37,248 nt of DNA from Microcella alkalica (GTDB lineage Bacteria > Actinomycetota > Actinomycetes > Actinomycetales > Microbacteriaceae): NCBI RefSeq assembly GCF_014137945.1, contig NZ_JACGWX010000011.1, forward strand, positions 1-37,248, given 5' to 3'. The translations under genes were made by a program, and so were the position numbers. This document shows, in pieces, positions 15,264 through 27,088 of this stretch. Below the pieces are notes generated by a model. That model worked only from the letters and a program-made list of their open reading frames with translations. It did not search any database and was not told the DNA's origin. Position 1 is the stretch's first letter; each line of letters opens with the position of its first letter.

Positions 15264-17072
15264 TCAGACGAGCGACTCGCGCCAGGCGGCGTGCAGCTGC
15301 GCGAACTTGCCCGAGCCCGCGATGAGCTCGGCCGGCGTGCCGTCCTCGATGACCTCGCCGTGCTCCATGACGAGCACGCGGTCGGCGATCGCGACGGTCG
15401 AGAGCCGGTGGGCGATGATGACCGCGGTCCGGTCGGCGAGCAGCGTCTGCAGACCGAGCTGCACGAGTCGCTCGCTCGGGATGTCGAGCGACGCCGTCGC
15501 CTCGTCGAGGATCAGCACGACCGGGTCGGCGAGGAACGCGCGCGCGAACGAGATCAGCTGCCGCTGCCCCGCCGAGACACGACCGCCGCGCTTGTTCACG
15601 TCGGTGTCGTACCCATCGGGCAGCGACTCGATGAACTCGTGCGCTCCGACCGCGCGCGCTGCCGCGACGATCTCGTCGCGCGTCGCCTCCGGTTTGCCGA
15701 GCGCGATGTTGTCGGCCACGGTGCCCGAGAACAGGTAGGCCTCCTGCGTGACCATGACGATCGCGCGGCGGAGGTCCTTGGGGTGGAGCTTCCGCAGGTC
15801 GACGCCGTCGAGCGTCACCGACCCCTCCGTGGGGTCGTAGAAGCGCGCGATGAGCTTCGCGAGCGTCGACTTGCCCGCGCCGGTCGTGCCGACGAGCGCG
15901 ATCGTCTGCCCCGCCGGGATGGTGAGCTCGAGCCGCGGAATCACGACCGAGTCGTCGTTGTACGAGAAGCGCACCTGGTCGAAGCGCACGGCTCCGCGCG
16001 CCTTCCACAGGTCGATCGGCGTCGTCGGGTCGGCGACCGAAGGGGCCTCCTCGAGCACGCCCGAGATCTTCTCGAGCGCGGCCGCGGCCGACTGGTACGA
16101 GTTGTAGAACATCGCCATCTCCTCCGCCGGGTCGAAGAACCGGCGCGTGTAGAGCAGGATCGCGATGAGCGCCCCGATCTCCAGGTCGCCCTGGAGGATG
16201 CGGAACGCGGCGACGAGCAGCACCGCGGCTACCGTGATGTTGCCGATGAGGACGAGCCCCGGGTCGTAGATGCCGAACACCTGGATGACGCGCGCGTTCG
16301 CGTGCCGGTAGTCCTCGACGAGCTCGCCGAAGTGCTCCTCGTTGCGCTTCTCCTTGCGGAACGCCTTGACCGCGCGGATGCCCGTCATCGTCTCGACGAA
16401 CTGCACGATGAGGCGCGCGGAGGCCACGCGCGTCTGCCGGAAGAGCTTCTGCGATCGCACCTGGAACCACCGCGTGAGCACGAGCAGCGGGATGAGCGCG
16501 ACCGCGAGCACGAGCCCGGAGGTCGGGTCGAGCAGCACGAGAGCCGCCGCCGTGAACCCCATGTAGAGCGCGCCGGAGACGAGCTGGGTGAGCCCCGAGT
16601 CCAGCAGCTCGCGGATCGAGTCGAGGTCGCTCGTCTGGCGCGCGATGATGCGGCCCGACGTGTACGACTCGTGGAACTCCAGCGACAGCCGCTGCGTGTG
16701 GAGGAACACGCGCTTGCGCAGATCCAGGAGGATCGCCTGGCTCAAGCGCGCCGACATCACCTGGAACAGGGCGATGAAGCTCGCGCCGGCCACGCCGGTC
16801 AGCAGGTACGCGCCCACATACAGCCACACGGGCATCCAGTCGCCCTGATCGCGCAGCGCCGGGAGGCCGCGGTCGATGCCGAAGGCGATGAGCGCCGGCC
16901 CGGCGACCTGCAGCGCCGTCGACAGCACGATCACGGCCATGGTCGCGACGACCCGACCGCGGACCGGCCGCACGAGCGACCCGAGGAGGCGCAGCGAGCG
17001 CGCGCGCATCTGCCGCGACTCGGCCTTCGAGAAGTCGTCGCGCTCCTCGCCCTCGACACCGGTGACGCTCAT
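15264..17072 (-). CDS. ABC exporter half-transporter, subunit with canonical Walker B
   Basis: The 602-residue subunit has six membrane helices (about residues 35-330) fused to an ATPase domain (about 365-600), the type-IV exporter layout. Walker A is GTTGAGKST, the Q-loop region VTQEAYLF, and Walker [12 protein letters not shown] with the catalytic Glu. The signature is VSAGQ instead of LSGGQ. Its start overlaps the stop of the other half-transporter by four bases. In heterodimeric exporters one subunit gives a full catalytic site and the other a degenerate one; here this subunit supplies the intact Walker A/B and the partner supplies LSGGQ. The substrate is unknown; relatives export drugs, lipids or peptides. 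The charged N-terminal tail ([11 protein letters not shown]) is cytoplasmic. Confidence 0.93.
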   Translation of the reverse strand: MSVTGVEGEERDDFSKAESRQMRARSLRLLGSLVRPVRGRVVATMAVIVLSTALQVAGPALIAFGIDRGLPALRDQGDWMPVWLYVGAYLLTGVAGASFIALFQVMSARLSQAILLDLRKRVFLHTQRLSLEFHESYTSGRIIARQTSDLDSIRELLDSGLTQLVSGALYMGFTAAALVLLDPTSGLVLAVALIPLLVLTRWFQVRSQKLFRQTRVASARLIVQFVETMTGIRAVKAFRKEKRNEEHFGELVEDYRHANARVIQVFGIYDPGLVLIGNITVAAVLLVAAFRILQGDLEIGALIAILLYTRRFFDPAEEMAMFYNSYQSAAAALEKISGVLEEAPSVADPTTPIDLWKARGAVRFDQVRFSYNDDSVVIPRLELTIPAGQTIALVGTTGAGKSTLAKLIARFYDPTEGSVTLDGVDLRKLHPKDLRRAIVMVTQEAYLFSGTVADNIALGKPEATRDEIVAAARAVGAHEFIESLPDGYDTDVNKRGGRVSAGQRQLISFARAFLADPVVLILDEATASLDIPSERLVQLGLQTLLADRTAVIIAHRLSTVAIADRVLVMEHGEVIEDGTPAELIAGSGKFAQLHAAWRESLV

Positions 17073-18988
17073 CGCTTGACCTCCCCGTCGCGCTCGATGA
17101 CGCGCGACTCGCGGTCGACGGCCTCGCGGCGCCGACCCTCCTCCTCGGCGAGCTTGAGCTCGCGGTCCTCGCGCTCGATCTGGGCGAGCTCCTCGTCCTC
17201 GAGCGACGAGATGACGTAGCGGTAGTGCTCGTTGCGCTTGAGCAGCTCCGAGTGCGTGCCGACGTCGGTGATGCGCCCCTCCTGCAGCAGCGCGACGCGG
17301 TCGGCCATCTGCACGGTCGAGGGACGGTGCGCGACGATGAGGCCGGTCGTCGTCGCGAGGACGCGCCGCAGCGCCGCCTCGACGAGCGCCTCGGTGTCGA
17401 CGTCGAGCGCCGAGAGCGGGTCGTCGAGCACGAGCACCGCCGGGCGCGCGGCCACGGCGCGAGCGAGCGCGAGGCGCTGCCGCTGGCCGCCGGAGAGGCT
17501 GAGCCCCTCCTCGCCGACCATCGTGTCGACGCCGTCGGGCAGGCGGTGCACGAAGTCGGCCTGAGCGATCTCGAGCGCCTCGGTGAGAACCCGGCCCGCT
17601 TCGGCCCGCGTCGTCGGGTCGTCGCCGGCGAGCTCGGGCCGACCGAGCAGCACGTTGTCGCGCACGCTCGCCGAGAACAGCGTCGCGTCCTCGAACGCCA
17701 TCGCGATGTGCCGACGCAGCTCTTCGCGCGTGAGCTGGCGGATGTCGACGCCGTCGAGCAGCACTCGCCCGCTCGTGACGTCGTACAGGCGCGTCGCGAG
17801 CGCCGTGAGCGTCGTCTTGCCGCTGCCGGTGATGCCGACGAGCGCCATGGTCTCGCCGGGCTCGAGGGTGAGGTCGATGCCGTCGAGGGTTCCGGGCTGG
17901 TCGATGGGGGCATCCTGGTATCGGAATACGACGTTCTCGAAGGTGAGCCGCCCCTCGGGCGAGGCGATCGTGACCGGATGCGCGGGGTCGGTGATCGCGT
18001 TCACCTCGTCCATGACCTCGAAGAACCGGTCAGCCGCCGAGCGCGTGTCGAACGTCATGGCGAGCAGGAACCCGATCGACTCCACTGGGAACCGCAGGAC
18101 CGTGGCCGCCGCGAAGAAGGCAAGCAGCTCGCCGACCGTGATCTCGCCCGCCGCCGCGAGCCCGACGCCGCCGAGCAGGCTGAGCGCGAAGGCGACGTCG
18201 GGAACGAGGATGAGCCAGAACCAGATGCCGGCGATCGCGCGAGCCTTCTCGATCTCGGTCGAGCGCAGCAGCTCGGCCTGATCGGCGAACTTCAGCAGCG
18301 AGTGCTTGCCGCGGCCGAACGCCTTGAGCACCCGGATGCCGTGCACGCTCTCCTCGACGGCGGTCGCGAGGTCGCCCTGCTGATCCTGCGCGCGGCGCGC
18401 GACGACCGAGTACTTCTTCTCGAACAGGTAGCCGTAGACCCACAGCGGCGCCGAGCAGGCGAGGAAGAGCAGGCCGAGCCAGATGTTGAAGTACACGAGC
18501 AGGCCGAAGCCGATGACGATCGTCACGATGTTGACGACGAGCAGCACGAGGCCGAACGAGATCCACCGGCGGATGAGGTTGAGGTCGCTCACGGCGCGCG
18601 AGAGCAGCTGGCCCGACTGCCAGCGGTCGTGGAAGGCGACGGGGAGGTCCTGCAGCTTCGCGTAGAGGCCGTTGCGCATGCGCGCCTCGATGTGGGTGCC
18701 CGGCGTGAGCACGAACCAGCGGCGCAGTGCGATCATGACGGCCTCGAGCACGCCGAGCGCGAGCACGATGATGACGGCGGGCACGATCGCGTCGCCGACG
18801 CCGGAGGAGAGCGGCCCGTCGACGAGGTGCTGCAGCACGAGCGGGATCGCGAGCGCGACGACGCCGGCGAGCAGGGCCGCGACCATGCCGAGGTAGATGC
18901 GCGGCATCGCCGGCTTCGCGTACGGGTACAGCCGGGCGATGGCCCTGGCCGTGCTCAAGCGGGATCGGTCGTGCTGCGTCGTCGACAT
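17069..18988 (-). CDS. ABC exporter half-transporter, subunit with degenerate Walker B
   Basis: The 639-residue subunit has six membrane helices (about 30-320) and an ATPase domain (about 350-590). Walker A is GITGSGKTT, the signature is canonical LSGGQ, but Walker B reads [11 protein letters not shown], with Asp in place of the catalytic Glu. That substitution is the mark of the non-catalytic site in heterodimeric exporters such as TM287/288. The C-terminal tail after residue 600 is strongly charged ([24 protein letters not shown]) and may form a coiled coil. It is the first gene of a two-gene operon, with RBS AGAGGA before ATG 18988 and a candidate promoter at 19125-19154. Pairing with the downstream 602-residue subunit is nearly certain; the substrate is not known. 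Confidence 0.93.
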   Translation of the reverse strand: MSTTQHDRSRLSTARAIARLYPYAKPAMPRIYLGMVAALLAGVVALAIPLVLQHLVDGPLSSGVGDAIVPAVIIVLALGVLEAVMIALRRWFVLTPGTHIEARMRNGLYAKLQDLPVAFHDRWQSGQLLSRAVSDLNLIRRWISFGLVLLVVNIVTIVIGFGLLVYFNIWLGLLFLACSAPLWVYGYLFEKKYSVVARRAQDQQGDLATAVEESVHGIRVLKAFGRGKHSLLKFADQAELLRSTEIEKARAIAGIWFWLILVPDVAFALSLLGGVGLAAAGEITVGELLAFFAAATVLRFPVESIGFLLAMTFDTRSAADRFFEVMDEVNAITDPAHPVTIASPEGRLTFENVVFRYQDAPIDQPGTLDGIDLTLEPGETMALVGITGSGKTTLTALATRLYDVTSGRVLLDGVDIRQLTREELRRHIAMAFEDATLFSASVRDNVLLGRPELAGDDPTTRAEAGRVLTEALEIAQADFVHRLPDGVDTMVGEEGLSLSGGQRQRLALARAVAARPAVLVLDDPLSALDVDTEALVEAALRRVLATTTGLIVAHRPSTVQMADRVALLQEGRITDVGTHSELLKRNEHYRYVISSLEDEELAQIEREDRELKLAEEEGRRREAVDRESRVIERDGEVKR

Positions 18989-19124
18989 GGTGGTCCTCTG
19001 GCGGCGCGCTCCGGTCGTGTCGGGGCGCGCATCGAAGCGGGGGATGCCGCAGTCAGGTGGCGGATGCTGGTGGCGGGTGGTGCGGTGCCTGGCCGCGATC
19101 GGGCGCGTCGCAGCAGAGCCTTTC

Positions 19125-19154
19125 AGCCTAGACCCGTCGGCGAGGGATTGTCGA
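19125..19154 (-). promoter_or_regulatory. Putative promoter for the ABC exporter operon
   Basis: On the reverse strand TCGACA (19154-19149) and TAGGCT (19130-19125) are 18 bases apart, upstream of the 639-residue subunit and just after purH. Confidence 0.4.
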
Positions 19155-19178
19155 CACCGGCGTGGGCGCGAGCCGGGC

Positions 19179-20774
<1,596 letters not shown>

Positions 20775-20817
20775 GAGGATGCTCCTGGGGTGTGGGTGGG
20801 GTGATGGAGGTGCGGGT

Positions 20818-21402
20818 CTAGAGACCGGCGAGGTCGATCTCGCCCGTGGCGATGCCGCGCACGGTGTCGATGAGAAGCCGGCGCTCGACGGGCTTGATGC
20901 GCTCGTGCAGGCTGTGCTCGGTGTCGCCGGGGAGCACGGGGACGCGCTCCTGCGCGAGGATCGGCCCGGAGTCGACGCCCGCATCGACGACGATGACGCT
21001 CGCGCCGGTCTGCTCGACGCCGGCCGCGAGCGCGTCGCGCACGCCGTGGGCTCCGGGGAACTCGGGCAGGAAGGCCGGGTGCGTGTTGATGACGTTCGGC
21101 GCGAGCGCGTCGACGACCGTCGCGGGCAGCAGGCGCATGAGGCCGCTGAGCACGACGAGGTCGGGCTCCCACTCGCGGATCGTCGTCAGCAGCTCATCCC
21201 CCCACGCCTCGCGCGACGGGAACGACGAGTACGGCACCGTGAAGCTCGGGATACCGAACGCCTCGGCGTGCGCGAGCCCATCGGCCTCTCGATCGGCCCC
21301 CACCGCGACGACGTGCGCGGGATAGTCCGCGTGGGCCGACGCCTCGAGCAGAGCGCGCAGGTTCGACCCGCCGCCCGAGATCAGAACGACGACCCGCAGC
21401 AC
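20818..21402 (-). CDS. purN: Phosphoribosylglycinamide formyltransferase (GAR transformylase)
   Basis: PurN transfers a formyl group from 10-formyl-THF to GAR, the third step of purine synthesis. The 194-residue length is typical. Motifs are [16 protein letters not shown] (phosphate loop), the folate site LSGLMRLL, the catalytic [20 protein letters not shown] with Asn and His, and [14 protein letters not shown] with the catalytic Asp. It starts at GTG 21402. TAGCCT ends six bases before it and overlaps the stop of the DUF6350 gene, so a leaderless transcript is possible besides read-through. No ACT domain is present, which separates it from PurU at 1.9 kb. Confidence 0.96.
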   Translation of the reverse strand: MLRVVVLISGGGSNLRALLEASAHADYPAHVVAVGADREADGLAHAEAFGIPSFTVPYSSFPSREAWGDELLTTIREWEPDLVVLSGLMRLLPATVVDALAPNVINTHPAFLPEFPGAHGVRDALAAGVEQTGASVIVVDAGVDSGPILAQERVPVLPGDTEHSLHERIKPVERRLLIDTVRGIATGEIDLAGL

Positions 21403-21408
21403 GCTCCC

Positions 21409-21414
21409 AGGCTA
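21409..21414 (-). promoter_or_regulatory. Putative -10 box for leaderless purN
   Basis: TAGCCT on the reverse strand ends six bases before the purN GTG. Its TAG is the stop codon of the preceding DUF6350 gene. The intervening GGGAGC touches the start codon, too close for a normal Shine-Dalgarno site. Confidence 0.4.
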
Positions 21415-22650
21415 CTCGCTGCGCGGATGAGCATCGGACGCCCGCGGAGCCCACGGCACCCGCACCCCGCCGGCGAGCAGCCCGAGCGCCGCGCCGACGA
21501 TCGTCTCGACGAGCATCCATGCCCCGACGGCGACCGGGTCGGGGCCGATCGTCGCCAGGCGCCCCGGGCCTGCCGCGCCCGCCGCGATCCAGGCCGAGAA
21601 CGCGGCGAGGATGCCCGCGGCGAGCGCCGCCGCCCCCGCCGTCGCGAGCGCCCAGAGCTCCGGTCGCCGACCGAGGCCGAGCGCGGCGACGAGCCGCGGC
21701 CGCACGATCACGCCGGCGACGAAGGCGGCGAGCACGGGCACGAGGACGACGACGAGCCCGGGGCTCGCCTCGCTCGTGGGCAGCGCTCCGAGCAGCGGGA
21801 TCGCCGGGAGCGGCCCGACGATCGTGCCGAGCGGCGAGATCGCCGACCCGGTGCCGATCGCAAAGCCCGGCCCGATGAGCCACGAGGTCGTCCAGAGCAC
21901 GACGGTCGGGATGAGCGCGAGCTGCCCGACCGTGAGGGCGATGCCGCCGAGCACGTCGGCCTGCACGCTCTCGTAGAGGGCGATGACCTGGCCATAGCCG
22001 GCGATGAGCGCGGCGGCGGTGACGACTCCGGCAGCGCCGATCACGGTGACGACGGCTCCGCCGCCGATGCGCAGCGCCGAGCCGATGATGCCGCGGGCGA
22101 GTGCCGGGATGCGCTCGAGCAGGGCATCCGCCCGCTCGCGCCACGGACCGCGCGAGCCGAGCGAGGCGAGGCCGAAACCGAGGGCGAAGACGAGGGCGGG
22201 GAAGAGCGCCGTCTGCCAGCGCGAGATGAGGGCGGCGGGGTGGCTGGCGCTGAGCGCCGCGAGCCCGCCGATGACGAGGATGCCCGCGATCGCCACAGCG
22301 CCGCCGAGCGCCCGGTGCGGCTCGCCGAGCGATCGTCGGCCCGTCTGCCACCCGGCGAGCAGCGTGAGCGTCGCGAAGCCGAGAAGTGCGAGGGAGACGA
22401 GGAACGGCTCGGCCGCCTCCTCGGCGCCGACGGCCGCCGCGGTCATGGGATCGAGGGTGAACGTGACGTCGGCGCCGTGGCCGATGGCCCAGATGTCGAC
22501 CGCGGCGCGCCAGAACGGCAACCAGTCGAGCTGGAAGCCGAACTGCACGGCCCACATCACGGTGAGGATCGAGAGGGGGATGCCGATGCCGATGCCGACC
22601 ACGAGGAGCGCCTCGAGAGCGGAGAAGAGGACGGTCGACCGGCGGTTCAT
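21412..22650 (-). CDS. DUF6350 integral membrane protein
   Basis: The 412-residue, very hydrophobic protein has roughly nine to ten predicted membrane helices separated by short charged loops (GWQTGRRSLGEPHRAL; LGSRGPWRERADALLERIP). I recognise it by composition and context as the DUF6350 membrane protein that many actinobacteria encode next to purN; its function is unknown. The best start is ATG 22650 (MNRRSTVLFSALEALL), a positive-inside N-terminus. TAGGCT (22664-22659) lies eight bases upstream, a possible own promoter with almost no leader. Its stop overlaps the putative purN -10. It follows dhaM by only 23 bases. Confidence 0.8.
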   Translation of the reverse strand: MNRRSTVLFSALEALLVVGIGIGIPLSILTVMWAVQFGFQLDWLPFWRAAVDIWAIGHGADVTFTLDPMTAAAVGAEEAAEPFLVSLALLGFATLTLLAGWQTGRRSLGEPHRALGGAVAIAGILVIGGLAALSASHPAALISRWQTALFPALVFALGFGLASLGSRGPWRERADALLERIPALARGIIGSALRIGGGAVVTVIGAAGVVTAAALIAGYGQVIALYESVQADVLGGIALTVGQLALIPTVVLWTTSWLIGPGFAIGTGSAISPLGTIVGPLPAIPLLGALPTSEASPGLVVVLVPVLAAFVAGVIVRPRLVAALGLGRRPELWALATAGAAALAAGILAAFSAWIAAGAAGPGRLATIGPDPVAVGAWMLVETIVGAALGLLAGGVRVPWAPRASDAHPRSE

Positions 22651-22673
22651 CGGGGGCGAGCCTACCGGCGGGG

Positions 22674-25178
22674 CTAAGTCGCCAAGGCCTCCCGCGCCGC
22701 CGCGCGCGCGGCCGCCGGGTCGGTCGCCGCGCACGCAGCCTCGGCCGCCGTGCGGCACTGCGCGAGCGTCGCGGACGACACGATCGCCCCCACCGCGGTG
22801 ATCGCGCGCGCCGCCATCGACAGGCTCGTCACGCCGAGCCCGACCAGCACGGGCGCGAGCGCGGGGTCGGCCGCGGCCTCGCCGCACACCCCCACCGGCG
22901 TGCCCGAGCGGGTGCCCGCCTCGCCGATGAGGCGGATCGCGCGGAGCACCGCCGGCTGCCACGGGTCGGCGAGGTGCGCGAGCTCGCCCGACATGCGGTC
23001 GGCGGCCATCGTGTACTGGGAGAGGTCGTTCGTGCCGATGCTCACGAAGTCGACGACCGCGCACAGCTCGTCGGCGACGAACGCCGCCGCGGGCGTCTCG
23101 ATCATGACGCCGACCGTGCGGTTGCCGGCGGCGCGGGCTCGCGCGACGAACTCGGTCGCCTCGGCGACGGTCGCGATCATCGGGGCCATGACCCAGGCAT
23201 CCGCCTGCTCGGCGTCGGCGGCGCGCGCGATCGCGCGCAGCTGCGCATCGAGCACCTCGGGGTCGCGGCGCGAGGTGCGGTAGCCGCGGACCCCGAGCGC
23301 GGGGTTCGGCTCGTCGTCGGAGGTGAGGAACGGCAGGGGCTTGTCGCTTCCGGCGTCGAGGGTGCGGACGACGACGCGGCTGCCGACGAAGGCCGCGAAG
23401 ACCTCTCGGTAGGCCGCGACCTGATCGTCGACGCTCGGCTCGCGCGTACGGTCGAGGAAGCAGAACTCGGTGCGGAACAGCCCGACGCCCTCGGCACCGC
23501 GCTCGACGGCGCGGCGGATGTCGCGCGGGGCTCCGACGTTCGCGCCGAGGACGATGCGGTGCCCGTCGGCGGTCTGACCCGGGCCCTCGAACGGAGGCAG
23601 GGTGATGACGCCCGTCGCCGTTGCGCGAGCGCCCTCGTCCGGCTGGACGATGAGCTCGCCCGTGTCGCCGTCGACGAGGACGACGGTGCCGTCGGCGAGC
23701 GCCGTGGCCCCTGCCGCGCCGACGATGGCCGGCAGACCCAGCTCGCGGGCGAGGATCGCCGTGTGGGAGGTCGGGCCGCCCTGCTCGGTGACGATCGCGA
23801 GGCAGCACTCCGGGTCGAGGCCCACGGTGTCGACGGGGGCGAGGTCGTCGGCGACGAGGATGAACGGGTGATCCCGCTCGGGGACCCCCGGCCGCTCGAC
23901 CCCGGTGAGCCGAGCGATGATGCGGTCGCGCACGTCGACGAGGTCGGTGACGCGCTCGGCCATCCGGCCGCCGAGTTCGCGATACTGCGCCGCGGTGCGC
24001 CCGAGCTCGACCCAGACGGCGCGCTCGGGCGTCGCGCCCTCGTCGCGCACGAGAGCCTCGGCGGCGCGGTGCAGAGCGGGATCGGCGGCGATCGCGGCGG
24101 TCGCCACGAGCACGTCGCGGCGCTGGCCGCTGAGCATCTGCGCGGTCGCGTGCATCTCTCCCGCGACGGCGAGCATCGCCTCGCGCAACCGGGTCGCCGC
24201 TCCGTACCGCGCGTCGGCGGGGATGCGCACGGCCGGGTCCGGCTCGTCGGCCGCGTGCACCATGACAGCGACGGGTCCGACGACGCGGCCGGAGCTCACG
24301 CCGAGCGGATGGGAGGGCGTCTCGTGCGAGGGATGCGCGGCGGGCTGCACCTCCGCGGGCGCGACGTCGAGCTCGGCGAGCTCGGCGAGCTCCTCGCCGA
24401 AGCCCGACTCGATGAGGGCGCGCACCTCCTCGACGGCGGCGGCCGCGCCCGCACCGGTCGCGGCGATCCGCACGCGCGTGCCCGGCCCGGCGCCGAGGAC
24501 GGCGATGCCGATCGGGCTCGTCGCGTCGACCGGGCCCTTCGCATCGGTCGCGAGGGTGAGGGCGACGCCGCGCTCAGCGACGAGCCCGGCGATCACGGCC
24601 GCCGGGCGGGCGTGCAGGCCTGCCACGTTCCGGACGACCGCCTCGGCGATCGCGGGCGGGGGCGCGGCGGAGGCGAGGTCGCCCGCGGCGGCGGGCGGGG
24701 CATCCGCCCGATCGCCCGGATCGTCGACGGCGCGCTGATCGTCGTCGGCGGCCGCGTCGCCCAGCTGCTCGCTCTTGGGGCGCAGGGCTGCGAGCGCCTC
24801 GGTCGCCACCGCGTCGAGATCGGCGCCTCCGGCCGCGCGCACTATCGCCGCGAGGAGCCCCTCGACGAAGGGCGCCGAGATGAGCCGCACTCGCAGCTCG
24901 GGGTCGGCGACGAACTCGAGCGCCATCTCGGCGCTCATGACGGCCGAACCGAGATCCATGAGCACGACGACGCCCGCACCGCCCGCACCGACCTCGAGGA
25001 TCGCCTCCGACACGCGGACCGCGTCGGTGCCCGTACCGCCGTCGGGCGTGCCCGCCGCGATCGCGATGGGCGGCGGGTCGCCCGCCACCATCTCGAGCGC
25101 GAGGGCCACGGCCGCCTCGGCGAGGGGTCGGCTGTGCGAGACCGCGACGATGCCGACGCGGGGGGATGCGCCGCTCAC
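22674..25178 (-). CDS. dhaM: Dihydroxyacetone kinase phosphotransfer protein DhaM fused to HPr and full PTS Enzyme I
   Basis: The 834-residue protein carries phosphate from PEP to the ADP held in DhaL. Domains in order: EIIA-like DhaM domain, residues 8-135, with active His15 in VAVSHSRPLAEA; acidic Ala/Pro linker; HPr domain about 175-262 with His189 in NVAGLHARPAAV; Enzyme I about 292-834, with phospho-His472 in EQGGPTSHTAI, the PEP-site stretches VGLFRTEFCFLDR and SIGTNDLSQYTMAADR, and the catalytic Cys in VGVCGEAA. E. coli DhaM stops after a partial Enzyme I lacking the PEP domain; here the whole Enzyme I is present, so the protein should work without separate PtsH or PtsI. It starts at GTG 25178, overlapping the dhaL stop (GTGA). 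Confidence 0.94.
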   Translation of the reverse strand: MSGASPRVGIVAVSHSRPLAEAAVALALEMVAGDPPPIAIAAGTPDGGTGTDAVRVSEAILEVGAGGAGVVVLMDLGSAVMSAEMALEFVADPELRVRLISAPFVEGLLAAIVRAAGGADLDAVATEALAALRPKSEQLGDAAADDDQRAVDDPGDRADAPPAAAGDLASAAPPPAIAEAVVRNVAGLHARPAAVIAGLVAERGVALTLATDAKGPVDATSPIGIAVLGAGPGTRVRIAATGAGAAAAVEEVRALIESGFGEELAELAELDVAPAEVQPAAHPSHETPSHPLGVSSGRVVGPVAVMVHAADEPDPAVRIPADARYGAATRLREAMLAVAGEMHATAQMLSGQRRDVLVATAAIAADPALHRAAEALVRDEGATPERAVWVELGRTAAQYRELGGRMAERVTDLVDVRDRIIARLTGVERPGVPERDHPFILVADDLAPVDTVGLDPECCLAIVTEQGGPTSHTAILARELGLPAIVGAAGATALADGTVVLVDGDTGELIVQPDEGARATATGVITLPPFEGPGQTADGHRIVLGANVGAPRDIRRAVERGAEGVGLFRTEFCFLDRTREPSVDDQVAAYREVFAAFVGSRVVVRTLDAGSDKPLPFLTSDDEPNPALGVRGYRTSRRDPEVLDAQLRAIARAADAEQADAWVMAPMIATVAEATEFVARARAAGNRTVGVMIETPAAAFVADELCAVVDFVSIGTNDLSQYTMAADRMSGELAHLADPWQPAVLRAIRLIGEAGTRSGTPVGVCGEAAADPALAPVLVGLGVTSLSMAARAITAVGAIVSSATLAQCRTAAEAACAATDPAAARAAAREALAT

Positions 25179-25819
25179 GACGCCGTGACCTCCGCGAGGG
25201 CGTCGAAGAGCAGGGCGGTCGACGTCGCGCCGGGGTCGAGGTGGCCGGCGCTGCGCTCTCCGAGATAGCTCGCGCGACCCTTGCGGGCCACGAGCGGCTC
25301 GGTCGCGTCGCGACCGGCCGCGGCGGCGTCGCGGGCCGCCGCGGTCGCCTCCGCGAGGGACGCGCCCGAGGCGATCGCGGCATCCATCGCATCGAGGGCG
25401 GGGGCCATCGCGTCGAACATCGTCTTGTCGCCCGCCTCGGCCTTGCCGCGGGCGACGACGCCGTCGAGCCCGGCTCGGAGGGCGGAGGAGAGCGCCGCCG
25501 CATCGCACTCCGCGACCGCACCGGCCGTCATGCCGAGACGCAGGAAGAGCGTGCCGTAGAGCGGCCCGCTCGCCCCGCCGACCGACGTGACGAGGGTCAT
25601 CCCCACCGTCTTGAACAGCTCGTCGGCGGTCGTGGCGGGCGAGGCGCCCACCTTCTCCATCACGGCGGCCATGCCGCGGGCCATGTTGGCCCCGTGGTCG
25701 GCGTCGCCGATGGCCGAGTCGAGCTCGGTCAGGTACGACCTGTGCTCGGTGACTCGGTCGCGGAAGGCGGCGAGCCAGGCGGTGAAGCCCTCGATCGTGA
25801 TGGTGTCGGTGGTGCTCAT
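25175..25819 (-). CDS. dhaL: Dihydroxyacetone kinase ADP-binding subunit DhaL
   Basis: DhaL keeps ADP/ATP tightly bound through two Mg2+ ions and phosphorylates dihydroxyacetone held by DhaK; DhaM recharges the nucleotide. The 214-residue protein has the family hallmark DSAIGDADHGANMARG, whose Asp residues bind Mg2+, then GGASGPLYGTLFLRLG (phosphate loop) and the terminal KGRASYLGERSAGHLDPGATS. GAGGAGAA precedes ATG 25819. It sits 76 bases after dhaK and overlaps dhaM by four bases, giving the usual dhaK-L-M order. Confidence 0.96.
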   Translation of the reverse strand: MSTTDTITIEGFTAWLAAFRDRVTEHRSYLTELDSAIGDADHGANMARGMAAVMEKVGASPATTADELFKTVGMTLVTSVGGASGPLYGTLFLRLGMTAGAVAECDAAALSSALRAGLDGVVARGKAEAGDKTMFDAMAPALDAMDAAIASGASLAEATAAARDAAAAGRDATEPLVARKGRASYLGERSAGHLDPGATSTALLFDALAEVTAS

Positions 25820-25895
25820 GGTTCTCCTCGGTCTCGGCGTCGGTGCCGGGGTGGCAGGCAGTGCGGGGTGCGGGAGGTCGCGGCGGCGCTCTCGG

Positions 25896-26894
<999 letters not shown>

Positions 26895-26980
26895 GAGGCC
26901 GGGGGTCCTTCCTTCTTCGCAAGGTATCCGTGGTCGCATCGCCGCGTCAGAGAGCGCAGTCACCGTCGACGATTCCCGTA

Positions 26981-26990
26981 TCCAATTGGA
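26981..26990. promoter_or_regulatory. Operator-like palindrome in the dhaK / iclR divergent region
   Basis: TCCAATTGGA is a perfect 10-base palindrome in the most AT-rich part of the 194-base divergent spacer (26895-27088). A second, looser dyad, TCTCGATAATGTCGAATA, follows at 26996-27013. IclR-family proteins often bind such pairs of short palindromes. Their use here is inferred from position. Confidence 0.4.
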
Positions 26991-27088
26991 ACGGTTCTCG
27001 ATAATGTCGAATATGCTCCGATCGACCGGGGGTGTCAAGAGTCGGTCGACGACTCCCAGAACCTGCTCGATGACGAGAGGAGGCACGC

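Noticed and set aside
15153-17219. 688-codon forward-strand frame
   Set aside because: It is antisense to the ABC exporter gene and has no domain signal.
13210-17913. Very long reverse-strand open frame (1567 codons) across amylase and ABC genes
   Set aside because: It runs antisense to the amylase and out of frame with both ABC genes; composition is low-complexity and Arg-rich.
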